DNA of 64,000 bases from Enterococcus phoeniculicola ATCC BAA-412 (GCF_000407505.1 NZ_ASWE01000003.1:186001-250000); one strand, 5' to 3'; positions 45,326 through 53,819 are shown, counted from the stretch's first letter. A program made the numbers and translations. Notes: generated by a model from the letters alone, not told the origin.

Positions 45326-46273
45326 ATGAAAAAAATGGGTCTGTTTTTACTTCTTTTTTTATTAACCCTTCTTTCTTTATTTGTGGGCGTAAAAGATCTT
45401 TCGTTTGTGAATTTATTTGTAGGAAATAGCGAAGAGAAGCTTGTTTTTTTTGCTACAAGAATACCTCGAACGATTAGTTTACTTTTGGCTGGAAGCACCT
45501 TAAGCATCTGTGGATTGATTATGCAACACTTAACTCAAAATAAATTTGTTTCACCAACAACTGCAGGCACTATGGATAGTGCACGATTGGGCATATTAGT
45601 GGTGATGCTGTTTTTACCTAATGCACCATTATCTGTTCGTTCACTGGTTGCATTTTTATTTGCTTTTATAGGCACGATGGTCTTTCTTGCATTAACAAAA
45701 TTATTACCTGCGAGAAACCAATTAATGCTTCCCTTAATTGGTGTAATGTTTGGGAATATTATCGGCTCAATTGCTACATTTTTTGCGTATCAATTTCAGC
45801 TTGTTCAAAATATGTCTTCGTGGCTGCAGGGAAATTTCTCAACGGTCATGAAGGGCAGTTATGAGCTATTATATCTAACGATTCCTTTATTTGTCGTGAT
45901 TTATCTCTTTGCTTACCAGTTTACAATTGTTGGATTTGGTGAGGACTTAGCAACAAATCTGGGGGTAAATTATCGTTGGATGCAGATTTTCGGTGTCGGT
46001 TTAGTGGCATTAGCTAGTGCAGTCGTCTTAATCATGGTGGGAAGTATCCCATTTTTAGGAGTAGTTATCCCTAATTTAGTCTCGTTGATTTATGGGGACA
46101 ATATAAAAAATACATTAAGTATCACCGCCATTTCAGGTAGCTTGTTCCTTGTTAGTTGCGATATCATTGCACGAGTGATCATTGCACCGTACGAAGTGCC
46201 TGTCAGCGTGGTTGTTGGCGTTTTAGGAAGTATTTTATTTGTCATTCTACTAACAAGGAGGACAAATGCATGA
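45326..46273 (+). CDS. Iron-siderophore ABC transporter permease (FecCD family), first
   Basis: A 315-residue FecCD-type permease with about nine hydrophobic segments; FFATRIPRTISLLLAGSTLS (near 38) and IPFLGVVIPNLVSLIYG (near 235) are family motifs. It corresponds to YclN/FatD-like proteins. The ATG follows TGGAG. It overlaps the second permease by four bases. The Fur box upstream supports iron-chelate uptake. Confidence 0.92.
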   Translation: MKKMGLFLLLFLLTLLSLFVGVKDLSFVNLFVGNSEEKLVFFATRIPRTISLLLAGSTLSICGLIMQHLTQNKFVSPTTAGTMDSARLGILVVMLFLPNAPLSVRSLVAFLFAFIGTMVFLALTKLLPARNQLMLPLIGVMFGNIIGSIATFFAYQFQLVQNMSSWLQGNFSTVMKGSYELLYLTIPLFVVIYLFAYQFTIVGFGEDLATNLGVNYRWMQIFGVGLVALASAVVLIMVGSIPFLGVVIPNLVSLIYGDNIKNTLSITAISGSLFLVSCDIIARVIIAPYEVPVSVVVGVLGSILFVILLTRRTNA

Positions 46274-47238
46274 AAAAAATTATTTATTCATCAGTAGGAA
46301 AACTTATTTTTCTAGCTCTGATAGCTTTCATTCTTTGTGGTGTTTATCTTACATACAATACTTATGGAAACTTTTCCTTTGCTTGGCAAATACGTGGAAA
46401 AAAACTTTTCGCATTTATATTGGTAGCGATTGCTACAGGATTTTCTACCATTAGTTTTCAAACACTCACACAAAATCATTTTTTAACACCAAGTATTCTA
46501 GGCTTAGATTCCTTGTATGTACTTATCCAGACACTGTTGTTTTTTCTCTTTGGTGGGGTGACAATGCTCTCTCAGCAAAGTCTAGGATTGTTCCTCGGAA
46601 CCATTAGTTTAATGGTCATTGCTAGTCTATTCCTATCTAAATTTATGTTAGGAAAAAGTCAAAATGATTTGTTTCTTTTATTGATGATAGGCTTAATTTT
46701 AGGCACCTTATTCAGTAGCGGAAGTACCTTTCTTCAAGTATTAATGGATCCTAATGAATATGACTTATTACAAGGAAAGCTGTTTGCAAGCTTTGGAAAT
46801 GTAGACAGTCAGTATCTTTTATGGGCAGCTGCCATTATTATAGGAATCTCAGCGATTTTATTTTGGTTAAGTACAACACTGGATGTTCTCCACCTAGGAC
46901 GCGAACAAGCCATAAATTTAGGCATTAACCTTCCGCGTCTGCAAATTTTATTGTTAGTGTTGATTAGCGGACTTACAGGAACGGCGACTGCCTTAGTGGG
47001 GCCAGTGACATTCTTAGGATTTATTGTGGCAAATATCAGCTATCAATTCATGGGAACGTTTAAGCATCGTACTTTGTTTGTCACCTCTGGTTTGTTAGGT
47101 ATTATTTTATTAGTAGGTGGTCAATTTTTAGTTGAGCAGGTCTTTCGCTTAAATACGACATTAAGTGTGATTATTGAATTTGTCGGAGGCGTGTATTTTG
47201 TTGGAAAGCTCGTTTATGAAAGGAAGCGTCACGTATGA
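46270..47238 (+). CDS. Iron-siderophore ABC transporter permease (FecCD family), second
   Basis: A 322-residue partner permease (YclO/FatC-like). The frame is open upstream to 46156 inside the first gene, but ATG 46270 (MKKIIYSSVGKL) lies seven bases after AGGAGG and is the clear start. FSTISFQTLTQNHFLTPSIL (near 60) and GPVTFLGFIVANISYQFMG (near 242) are typical. Overlaps the ATPase gene by four bases. Confidence 0.92.
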   Translation: MKKIIYSSVGKLIFLALIAFILCGVYLTYNTYGNFSFAWQIRGKKLFAFILVAIATGFSTISFQTLTQNHFLTPSILGLDSLYVLIQTLLFFLFGGVTMLSQQSLGLFLGTISLMVIASLFLSKFMLGKSQNDLFLLLMIGLILGTLFSSGSTFLQVLMDPNEYDLLQGKLFASFGNVDSQYLLWAAAIIIGISAILFWLSTTLDVLHLGREQAINLGINLPRLQILLLVLISGLTGTATALVGPVTFLGFIVANISYQFMGTFKHRTLFVTSGLLGIILLVGGQFLVEQVFRLNTTLSVIIEFVGGVYFVGKLVYERKRHV

Positions 47239-47993
47239 TTGAAATAAAAAATGTTTCCAAACGTTTTGGTGAAAAGCTGGTTGTTTCAGAAATAAAACTA
47301 CCAATTACAGAAAATAAATTAACGGCATTTATCGGCCCCAATGGTGCGGGGAAAAGTACCTTACTTTCCATGATGAGTCGTTTGATTCCTAAGGATATTG
47401 GTGAAATTTATTTAGACCATAATGAAGTGAAATCGTGGAAATCCAATGAATTATCCAAAAAACTATCTATTTTAAAACAAAGCAATGGTGTAAATGTCAA
47501 AATTACAGTTAGAGAGCTGGTCAATTTTGGACGGTTTCCCTATAGTAAAGGACGTTTAAATAAAACGGATTATCGAATTGTCGAAGAAGCATTGCAAAAT
47601 ATGGGGTTAGTTGAACTGGCAGATCAAATGATTGATACATTATCTGGCGGACAACTTCAACGAGCGTATATTGCGATGGTTTTAGCGCAGGATACAGACT
47701 ATATTTTACTGGATGAGCCGTTGAATAATTTAGATATGAATTATGCGGTTCAAATGATGCAAACACTGCGTCGATTGGTTGATGAAATGGGAAAAACGAT
47801 TATCATTGTCTTGCATGATATCAATTTTGCGGCAAGTTATGCAGATGAAATTGTTGCGATGAAGGATGGGAAACTATTTACACATGGCACAACGGATGAA
47901 GTGATTCAAAGTGAAGTCCTCAATAAACTCTATGGAATGAATATCCGTATTTGTGAAATTGAAGGCAAACGATTCTGTATGTATTTTCAGTAA
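47235..47993 (+). CDS. Iron-siderophore ABC transporter ATP-binding protein
   Basis: A 252-residue ATPase of the FepC/YclP type: Walker A GPNGAGKST (near 34), signature LSGGQLQRAYIAMVLAQ (near 135), Walker B YILLDEPLNNLD. It powers the two FecCD permeases. Overlapping ATGA-type junction with the preceding gene indicates coupled translation; the binding protein follows after 33 bases. Confidence 0.94.
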   Translation: MIEIKNVSKRFGEKLVVSEIKLPITENKLTAFIGPNGAGKSTLLSMMSRLIPKDIGEIYLDHNEVKSWKSNELSKKLSILKQSNGVNVKITVRELVNFGRFPYSKGRLNKTDYRIVEEALQNMGLVELADQMIDTLSGGQLQRAYIAMVLAQDTDYILLDEPLNNLDMNYAVQMMQTLRRLVDEMGKTIIIVLHDINFAASYADEIVAMKDGKLFTHGTTDEVIQSEVLNKLYGMNIRICEIEGKRFCMYFQ

Positions 47994-48026
47994 TGAAAAT
48001 CAAATAATTTATAAAGGAGAAAGATT

Positions 48027-48986
48027 ATGAAGAAAAAAATCATCGCAGGCTTAGCAGTAGCTGCGTTAAGCTTAGTACTTGTAGCATGTGGAAATGGAGG
48101 AAAGACAGATACCACAGGAACCAAAGAAACCAACAGTTCTGCCCAAGCAACAACCATTGAGATAGAGGATAGTAATGGGAAAGTAACTGTTCCTAAAAAT
48201 CCGAAGAAGGTGGTTGTCTTTGACAATGGCTCATTAGATACAATTAATGAACTAGGTGCAGGCGATGCAGTGATTGGTGCTGCAGTGGATAATTTACCCA
48301 CATATTTAGAAAAATTTAACTCTGTGGAATCTGCAGGTGGGATAAAAGAACCTGATTTGGAGAAAATTAATCAAATACAGCCAGATTTAATTATTATCTC
48401 TGGTCGTCAACAGGATTTTCAAGAGGAGTTGTCTAAAATAGCGCCGACTGTTTTTTTGTCTGTAGATAATAAAGATACATGGGCATCTATCCAAAAAAAT
48501 GTGACAACACTTGGAAAAATATTTGATAAAGAAGACGAGGCAAAAGAAAAGCTTGCTTCACTGGAAAAAGAAATTGCTACAACGAAAGAAGCAGCAGAAA
48601 AAAGTGGTATGAAAGCGTTAGTTGTTTTAGTAAATGAAGGACAGCTTTCTGCTTATGGTGAAGGCTCTCGTTTTGGAATCGTTCATGACACGTTTGGATT
48701 TGCACAAGCAGATGATGGGATTGAGGCTTCAACACATGGACAAAGTGTTTCATTTGAATATGTTCTTGAAAAAAATCCAGATGTATTATTTGTTGTAGAT
48801 CGTACAAAAGCAATTGGTGGGGATGACTCACAAAATAATCTTACGGACAATGAATTAGTGAAGCAAACAACTGCTGGAAAAGAAGACAAAGTGATTCAAC
48901 TTTCTCCAGACGTATGGTATTTAAGTGGCGGAGGACTAGAATCTACTCATTTAATGCTGGAAGATGTGAACAAAGCATTGAAATAA
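48027..48986 (+). CDS. Siderophore-binding lipoprotein (YclQ/FatB-like)
   Basis: A 319-residue substrate-binding lipoprotein with lipobox LVAC (Cys near residue 22), a Thr/Ser-rich linker and a class III (FepB-type) fold: VVVFDNGSLDTINELG and QPDLIIISGRQQDFQEEL. The closest pattern is YclQ/FatB, binders of catecholate or mixed siderophores; the exact chelate cannot be read here. AAGGAG precedes the ATG. Confidence 0.92.
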   Translation: MKKKIIAGLAVAALSLVLVACGNGGKTDTTGTKETNSSAQATTIEIEDSNGKVTVPKNPKKVVVFDNGSLDTINELGAGDAVIGAAVDNLPTYLEKFNSVESAGGIKEPDLEKINQIQPDLIIISGRQQDFQEELSKIAPTVFLSVDNKDTWASIQKNVTTLGKIFDKEDEAKEKLASLEKEIATTKEAAEKSGMKALVVLVNEGQLSAYGEGSRFGIVHDTFGFAQADDGIEASTHGQSVSFEYVLEKNPDVLFVVDRTKAIGGDDSQNNLTDNELVKQTTAGKEDKVIQLSPDVWYLSGGGLESTHLMLEDVNKALK

Positions 48987-49045
48987 AGGCTCTCTCTTAA
49001 TAAATAGTAGGAGCTAAATAATTCTTCTATTGGTTAGTTGGAATG

Positions 49046-49086
49046 AGAAGGAGGTCGGAAATTTTTATTTCTGACTTCTTTTTTTC
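49046..49086 (+). terminator. Terminator of the siderophore operon
   Basis: GAAGGAGGTCGGAAAT and ATTTCTGACTTC form an imperfect hairpin followed by a run of T. About 60 bases after the lipoprotein stop. Confidence 0.75.
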
Positions 49087-49116
49087 ATCAAAAAATGATC
49101 ATGCTATAAATATTTC

Positions 49117-49145
49117 TTGATGTTTGCATATGGTTTCTATATAGT
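49117..49145 (+). promoter_or_regulatory. Promoter of the GNAT gene
   Basis: TTGATG (49117-49122), 17-base spacer, TATAGT (49140-49145), 23 bases before the ATG. Confidence 0.6.
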
Positions 49146-49168
49146 ATGTAGAAAAGTAGGTCGATGAT

Positions 49169-49738
49169 ATGGAAATTTTGAAGAATTATGCGCTCCTGTT
49201 TGCTCAAAACCAGCAACTAGAAACACAACGTTTGCTTTTGCGATCTGTCACTTTAGCAGATGTAGAGGATATGTATGACTATAGTAAGGATGAAGAGACT
49301 ACCGAGTTTGTATTTCCTACACATCGAACGCAGGAAGAGACAGGTAGTAGTATTGCTAATTATTTTATGGCGGCTCCACTTGGAAAATATGGAATTGAAC
49401 AAAAAGAGACAAGACGGTTGATTGGAACAATCGATCTTCGAGTGAATGAAGCGTATAAAACTGGAGAATTAGGCTATGTACTGAATAAAAAGTATTGGGG
49501 ACAGGGGATAATCCCTGAAGCAGCAAATGAACTCATGAAATTTGGATTTGACGTACTTGAGTTAAATCGAATATATGCATATCACGATGAGGAGAATCCA
49601 AAGTCTGGTCGTGTAATGGAGAAAATTGGGTTGCTTCGAGAAGGACGTATTCCTGCAGCACGAATAAATAAAGGAAAAGTAGTAACAGATATTCAGTATG
49701 GCGTGACAAAAGAGGTCTGGCTTACTAGAAAAACATGA
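49169..49738 (+). CDS. GNAT-family N-acetyltransferase (RimJ/RimL type)
   Basis: A 189-residue acetyltransferase. After LETQRLLLRSVTLADVEDMY (residues 17-36), the acetyl-CoA-binding region is KKYWGQGIIPEAANELMKFG (near 110), and the C-terminal NPKSGRVMEKIGL is the usual Asn-containing motif. Such enzymes acetylate protein N-termini, amino sugars or antibiotics; the substrate is unknown. The ribosome binding site is weak (GTCGATGAT). Confidence 0.9.
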   Translation: MEILKNYALLFAQNQQLETQRLLLRSVTLADVEDMYDYSKDEETTEFVFPTHRTQEETGSSIANYFMAAPLGKYGIEQKETRRLIGTIDLRVNEAYKTGELGYVLNKKYWGQGIIPEAANELMKFGFDVLELNRIYAYHDEENPKSGRVMEKIGLLREGRIPAARINKGKVVTDIQYGVTKEVWLTRKT

Positions 49739-49788
49739 TACAATAGAGAGAAACAATGGATTGAAAGAACAAAAAAGAAGGTGTGTAC

Positions 49789-50688
49789 GTGGCTCGATTA
49801 GCAGTCATTAGTGATTTGCATGTGGATATTAATCACTTTACAGAAATAGAACTTCAACAATTATTGGCTATCCTTAAAGAAAAACAAGTAACACACCTGC
49901 ACTTAGCTGGAGATGTAGCAAACCGCGTGGAGACCTGTCAGGAGATTATCGAATTTTTTTCTAGCGCAGGACTTCCAACTACTTTTGTCTTTGGAAACCA
50001 TGAGCTTGCAGATGTGTCCGGTGAAGCTATGATGACGCATTTTCCTAATACACATTTTTTAAATGAACGTTACATACCATTGAATCATCAAACGGTTTTA
50101 TTGGGATTTAACGGCTGGTATGATTACAGTTATTCAACAATGGAGACAGAGAAAGAAATTGTTCGTTTAAAAAATCTCTATTGGTATGATCGTTTTATCA
50201 GTCGAGCCTTTTCAGATCCTGTGGTGAATCAACAGGGATTGAAGCGGTTAAAATATTTACTAACAGACTTGGAAAAGAAAGGTCTGTCAGTTATTTTAAC
50301 TACGCATTTTGTTCCTAAAAGAGAATTTATTGTCTATCAGACAGGGAAATATAAACGCTGGAATCAGCTAAATGCATTTTTAGGATCAGAGGCATTAGGA
50401 GAGCTCATTGATGGGTTTTCAAATGTGAAGCAAGTGGTGTTTGGTCATACGCATCGAAGATTTGAGGACCAAACGATAGAAGAGACGATTTATAGCTGTC
50501 GTCCTTTTGGTTATTTCTATGAGTGGCAGCTAACAAGAAAATTTATCCAAGAAAATCAATTAATGGACACTTTTCAGATGGCGAAAATTAGAAATGTACT
50601 AAAGACAAATCAACACGCCTTTGATATTTATAAACAGGAACACCTGAAAGAGGAATTCCAATCTGCGATGACACTAATTGATTATTAG
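49789..50688 (+). CDS. Metallophosphoesterase
   Basis: A 299-residue calcineurin-like phosphoesterase: ISDLHVD (residues 7-13), AGDVANR (near 43), FGNHELAD (near 68), LTTHFVP (near 170) and FGHTHRRFE (near 219) supply the five metal-binding motifs. GTG 49789 is favoured over GTG 49783 because GAAGGTG lies just before it and the protein then starts at the first beta strand. The gene is followed by tag after 10 bases. Confidence 0.9.
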   Translation: MARLAVISDLHVDINHFTEIELQQLLAILKEKQVTHLHLAGDVANRVETCQEIIEFFSSAGLPTTFVFGNHELADVSGEAMMTHFPNTHFLNERYIPLNHQTVLLGFNGWYDYSYSTMETEKEIVRLKNLYWYDRFISRAFSDPVVNQQGLKRLKYLLTDLEKKGLSVILTTHFVPKREFIVYQTGKYKRWNQLNAFLGSEALGELIDGFSNVKQVVFGHTHRRFEDQTIEETIYSCRPFGYFYEWQLTRKFIQENQLMDTFQMAKIRNVLKTNQHAFDIYKQEHLKEEFQSAMTLIDY

Positions 50689-50698
50689 GAGGCAAAAG

Positions 50699-51259
50699 AT
50701 GAAGCGATGTTCGTGGGCAGAAAGTCATGAGCTGGAAACGATATATCACGATACCCAGTGGGGAATTCCAGTGCATAATGACCAAAAATTATTTGAAATG
50801 TTGATGTTGGAAGCGATGCAAGCGGGTCTTAGTTGGCTTACCATCTTAAAGAAAATGGAGACTTTTAGTGAGGCGTATGATCATTGGGATTATCGGATAA
50901 TTGCGACGTATGATGATCAAAAGATTGAAGAGTTATTGAGTAATCCAGGGATTATTCGTCATCCGTTGAAAGTAAAGGCAGCAATCAATAACGCACAGAA
51001 ATTCTTGGCTATTCAAGAAGAATTTGGCAGCTTTGATACCTATATTTGGGGATTTGTTGATGGTCAGCCTATTATGAATCACTGGAAGGAAATGAGCGAA
51101 GTTCCAGGAACCACAAAGCTATCTGAAAAAATCAGTAAAGAATTAAAAAAACGAGGCTTTAAATTTTTAGGAAGTACAACGGTTTATGCATTTATGCAAT
51201 CAATTGGGATGGTCAATGATCATGTGGAAGACTGTTTCTGCAAATACTCAACAAAATAA
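50699..51259 (+). CDS. tag: DNA-3-methyladenine glycosylase I
   Basis: Removes 3-methyladenine from alkylated DNA. The 186 residues contain the N-terminal MKRCSWAE and zinc ligands (Cys4, His near 16, and C-terminal His/Cys in VNDHVEDCFC), plus LEAMQAGLSWLTILKK with the catalytic Glu. The frame is open to 50678, but ATG 50699 lies after TTAGGAGG and is the family start. A terminator follows. Confidence 0.96.
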   Translation: MKRCSWAESHELETIYHDTQWGIPVHNDQKLFEMLMLEAMQAGLSWLTILKKMETFSEAYDHWDYRIIATYDDQKIEELLSNPGIIRHPLKVKAAINNAQKFLAIQEEFGSFDTYIWGFVDGQPIMNHWKEMSEVPGTTKLSEKISKELKKRGFKFLGSTTVYAFMQSIGMVNDHVEDCFCKYSTK

Positions 51260-51263
51260 ATAA

Positions 51264-51345
51264 GGTGCGGATGTGAAGTGGACATGAAATCCCCGGGACA
51301 TCCGCACCATTTTTTGCGTGAAAAGAGAGGGGAAAACCCTCTTTT
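51264..51345 (+). terminator. Two successive terminator hairpins after tag
   Basis: GGTGCGGATGT (51264-51274) pairs with ACATCCGCACC (51298-51308), followed by ATTTTTT. A second hairpin AGAGGG/CCCTCT (51325-51342) with T-run follows at once. They insulate the CRISPR leader from tag transcription. Confidence 0.85.
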
Positions 51346-51423
51346 TCTCATACATATTTAATGTTATACTAAATGAAAGACGAAAAAGGGAAAATGCGTT
51401 CGTGTAACAGCCCTGTTTTCGCC
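51346..51423 (+). promoter_or_regulatory. CRISPR leader
   Basis: A 78-base AT-rich stretch before the first repeat, with a -10-like TATACT (51365-51370). The -35 is unclear. Leader side is assigned because the most uniform repeats are on this side and the degenerate terminal repeat is at the other end. Confidence 0.6.
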
Positions 51424-51988
51424 GTCTTGCCCTTCATAGGGCAAGTGGATTGAAATTTCCATGGAAGGATTTAAATTAATAGGGTCTACTACGTCTTGCC
51501 CTTCATAGGGCAAGTGGATTGAAATAAATATTAACATTGCAGAAGAAAGAGAAATTCGGTCTTGCCCTTCATAGGGCAAGTGGATTGAAATTCCTGATTA
51601 TATAAATGCTTTAAATAAAATAGAGTCTTGCCCTTTATAGGGCAAGTGGATTGAAATAATCACTTGCTCGTTATTATCTGGGGATACAGTGAGTCTTGCC
51701 CTTTATAGGGCAAGTGGATTGAAATGCTTTAAATGGACAGTTGACTATGATGGTCGTAGGTCTTGCCCTTTATAGGGCAAGTGGATTGAAATATGTGATT
51801 GCGGCAGAAAATATAGGGAGGTGGACACGTCTTGCCCTTTATAGGGTAAGTGGATTGAAATTACTGCATTGATTGTTTGTCTTGTCACATTGACAGCGTC
51901 TTGCCCCTTACAGGGCAAGTGGATTGAAATATCAACAGTTAATCCGTACATGTTGATGATTGATGTCTTGCCCCTTATAGGGCAAGTG
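51424..51988 (+). CRISPR. CRISPR array, nine repeats and eight spacers, type I-C-like repeat
   Basis: Repeats of 33 bases begin at 51424, 51493, 51559, 51625, 51693, 51760, 51829, 51898 and 51965; spacers are 36, 33, 33, 35, 34, 36, 36 and 34 bases. Each repeat has GTC, a 7-bp stem CTTGCCC/GGGCAAG, and the 3' end GTGGATTGAAAT, as in type I-C repeats. The loop changes from TTCATA (repeats 1-3) to TTTATA (4-7), then CTTACA/CTTATA (8-9); repeat 7 has GGGTAAG, and repeat 9 is cut off after GGCAAGTG. No cas gene lies in the window. Frames read on the minus strand through the array are artefacts. Confidence 0.97.
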
Positions 51989-52010
51989 TATGCTACTGTT
52001 TATTTATTGA

Positions 52011-52057
52011 AAAGAATGGAATTTTGTGAGCGTTCATCAAAATTCCATTCTTTTTTT
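52011..52057. terminator. Bidirectional terminator downstream of the CRISPR array
   Basis: AAAGAATGGAATTTTG (52011-52026) pairs perfectly with CAAAATTCCATTCTTT (52037-52052), followed by T-runs on both strands. It ends the array transcript and the convergent DUF1801 gene. Confidence 0.9.
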
Positions 52058-52062
52058 GATAG

Positions 52063-52512
52063 TTATTTCTTTTTTGTTTGATAGTGTTCATAGCGAGCAA
52101 TCCAATCAGCTGGGCTCATTTTTTTCGCGAGTTCTCCCATTAACTCATAAGGGATTGTCTTTGGATTAGTGAAGCGAATACAGCTTTTTCCCATATTTAG
52201 CTTTGTGGGTACCTGTTTTTTATATTCTTCTTCAAACCATGAGAGTAGAGAAGGATTGCTCATGATTCCCATGTGATACACAGCGAAATGATTCTTTTGT
52301 GCGCCAAGAGAAAGAAAAGGTAAAGGCTCATCTGGTCTATTTAAATAACCGTTTGGATAAGCACTTAGAGGGACAACAAAAGTAGGCATCCCATATTGCA
52401 ACACAAACTGAAATCCTTCGGGGAGGTTGGTAAGAAGCTGTTCTTTTAGTAAAAAGTAGCTTGATTGCCATTTCTCCGGTAAATTCGCTTCGTATTCTTC
52501 AATAGTTTTCAC
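52063..52512 (-). CDS. DUF1801-domain protein
   Basis: A 149-residue soluble protein. YGMPTFVVP (near 40), NHFAVYHMGI and GKSCIRFTNPKTIPYELMGE (near 108) match the DUF1801 / YdhG-like fold (related to frataxin-like iron chaperones, function not established). GTG start after GAGGA on the minus strand. It lies 23 bases after a YdeI-type gene with which it often co-occurs. Confidence 0.82.
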   Translation of the reverse strand: MKTIEEYEANLPEKWQSSYFLLKEQLLTNLPEGFQFVLQYGMPTFVVPLSAYPNGYLNRPDEPLPFLSLGAQKNHFAVYHMGIMSNPSLLSWFEEEYKKQVPTKLNMGKSCIRFTNPKTIPYELMGELAKKMSPADWIARYEHYQTKKK

Positions 52513-52535
52513 GAGAATTCCTCATTTCTGAAAAA

Positions 52536-53174
52536 TTATTTATATTTAATTCCTTCATTTAATAAATGAATCATTTCTTGCTTTCGTTTAATCTGTGTCG
52601 CTTCTTGTTTCGCACTGTAAACAAATCTTGCCCAATTTTTTTGATAACCTGGTGTGAGCGATTTAAAAAAGGCAAGAGCTTGTGGTTCATTTTCAAGATC
52701 TTTTTCAATATGTGGGATGTAAGTAATGTAATCCGCTACAGATTGACTAGCGTTTTTTTTTCTACTCTTTTTCTCGACGCGCTTTAGTCCAATAATTGTA
52801 TAAGTATCGTCTAATTTGACCATCTGATTAAATTTATAATCACTATTTGGCACATACCCCTCTTGTTCATCTACGTGCAATGCGGGGAAGATGTCATCTC
52901 GGTGAACATAGGTATTTAATTGTTTATTGCCTTTTTTGGGATAGGCAATGAGTAGTCGTCCATTTGGAGTTAGAAGCTTTTTTTCTATAATAGTACCTAT
53001 TTCTTGTTTCAATTCCTCAAGCGTTTTGACAAAGACAATCATCGTTTCTACTGGTTTTTTTGGATAAACTTCTGAGACCGATAAGTCAGAGAAGTAATCA
53101 GATGTAGGCCGATAAAGAACGGTCACTGATTGACTAGGGGTGAGTCGTAATTTTTGAAGCAATGTTTGTGCCAT
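52536..53174 (-). CDS. YdeI/OmpD-associated (OmdA) family protein
   Basis: A 212-residue protein. The C-terminal half (KASADYITYIPHI-like segment, FFKSLTPGYQKNWARFVYSA near 165) is the OmdA/YdeI domain, sometimes annotated as bacteriocin-protection. The N-terminal part (about 1-125) is a second domain resembling DUF3052-like sequences (PSQSVTVLYRPTSDYFSDL, PNGRLLIAYPKKG). Function is not known. GGGAG lies before the ATG. Confidence 0.7.
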   Translation of the reverse strand: MAQTLLQKLRLTPSQSVTVLYRPTSDYFSDLSVSEVYPKKPVETMIVFVKTLEELKQEIGTIIEKKLLTPNGRLLIAYPKKGNKQLNTYVHRDDIFPALHVDEQEGYVPNSDYKFNQMVKLDDTYTIIGLKRVEKKSRKKNASQSVADYITYIPHIEKDLENEPQALAFFKSLTPGYQKNWARFVYSAKQEATQIKRKQEMIHLLNEGIKYK

Positions 53175-53261
53175 TGATATGCACTCCCTTCTCTGTAGAA
53201 GTATACATGAGAGGCTTAGTGAAAGGCTACTTAGATTACTTGAAACGCTCAGATATAAACA

Positions 53262-53294
53262 AAAAAACCAGAACGATAAATGCTCTAGTTTTTT
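53262..53294 (-). terminator. Terminator of the DUF805 gene
   Basis: On the minus strand AAAAAACTAGA and TCTGGTTTTTT form the stem around an 11-base loop, followed by TG and T. It directly follows the DUF805 stop. Confidence 0.7.
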
Positions 53295-53303
53295 GAAGGA
53301 AGA

Positions 53304-53702
53304 CTAAAAATTTGATGAAGGTTTTGGACGCTTCTCGCTAGGGAGACAATAAAAAACAAGAAGTGCTAAGGGACCTATATAAGGAATAAAGTTAAAAAAG
53401 ATAAAGCCCCAAGGAAAGCCACCATCTTGTAAACGACGGATATTAATAGCAAGGGTTGGAAGAAACGTAGCGAGTAGATAAAGAGCTAGCGCTAAAAAGA
53501 TAGCAAATCCGCTGAATGCACCTGCAGAGATATTTTGTCTCCCGGGAATCCCCATGGTTAAAAAGCTGATGAGCATTAGCGTAACTAATGAAAGAATAAT
53601 AAGACTATGTACAATAATTGCAAGCCAGTAATCTTTTCTATTGGTTCTTCCTTGAAAATTAACATAATTTTTCCAAAATTGACCATATGCTGTAAATATA
53701 AT
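53304..53702 (-). CDS. DUF805 membrane protein with a putative ATT start codon
   Basis: The conserved domain begins YGQFWKNYVNFQGRTNRKDY and continues through three to four hydrophobic segments, with NIRRLQDGGFPWGF near residue 95. The first ATG in frame (53576) would remove the first 42 residues, including the FxGRxxRxxYW signature. In-frame ATT at 53702 lies six bases after AGGAGG (53714-53709) and gives 132 residues, the usual family size. No ATG, GTG or TTG is available in between. Either ATT is used, as in infC, or the start was mutated from ATG. Function of DUF805 is unknown. Confidence 0.7.
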   Translation of the reverse strand: MIFTAYGQFWKNYVNFQGRTNRKDYWLAIIVHSLIILSLVTLMLISFLTMGIPGRQNISAGAFSGFAIFLALALYLLATFLPTLAINIRRLQDGGFPWGFIFFNFIPYIGPLALLVFYCLPSEKRPKPSSNF

Positions 53703-53790
53703 TTTTCACCTCCTGATGAATCCTTTAATTAGTGTATCATATAAGGAGAATTTTTTGACTATTATTGAAAATGTCTATTTTTAATGAGAG

Positions 53791-53819
53791 TTGGCTATTT
53801 TTTCATTTTCCGTTAAAAT
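53791..53819 (+). promoter_or_regulatory. Promoter of the yktB-DUF2829-SDR operon
   Basis: TTGGCT (53791-53796), 17-base spacer, TAAAAT (53814-53819), about 40 bases before the first start codon. Confidence 0.6.

Noticed and set aside
51364-51579. Minus-strand frame of 71 codons over the CRISPR array
   Set aside because: It is a translation of repeats (ISIHLPYEGQD repeated) and spacers; no ribosome binding site.
51745-51951. Second minus-strand frame over the CRISPR array
   Set aside because: Same artefact: the repeated peptide is the translated CRISPR repeat.
51424-51988. Assignment to the common enterococcal type II-A orphan array
   Set aside because: The repeat has a 7-bp stem and a GTGGATTGAAAT end, unlike the 36-base type II-A repeat; type I-C-like fits better.
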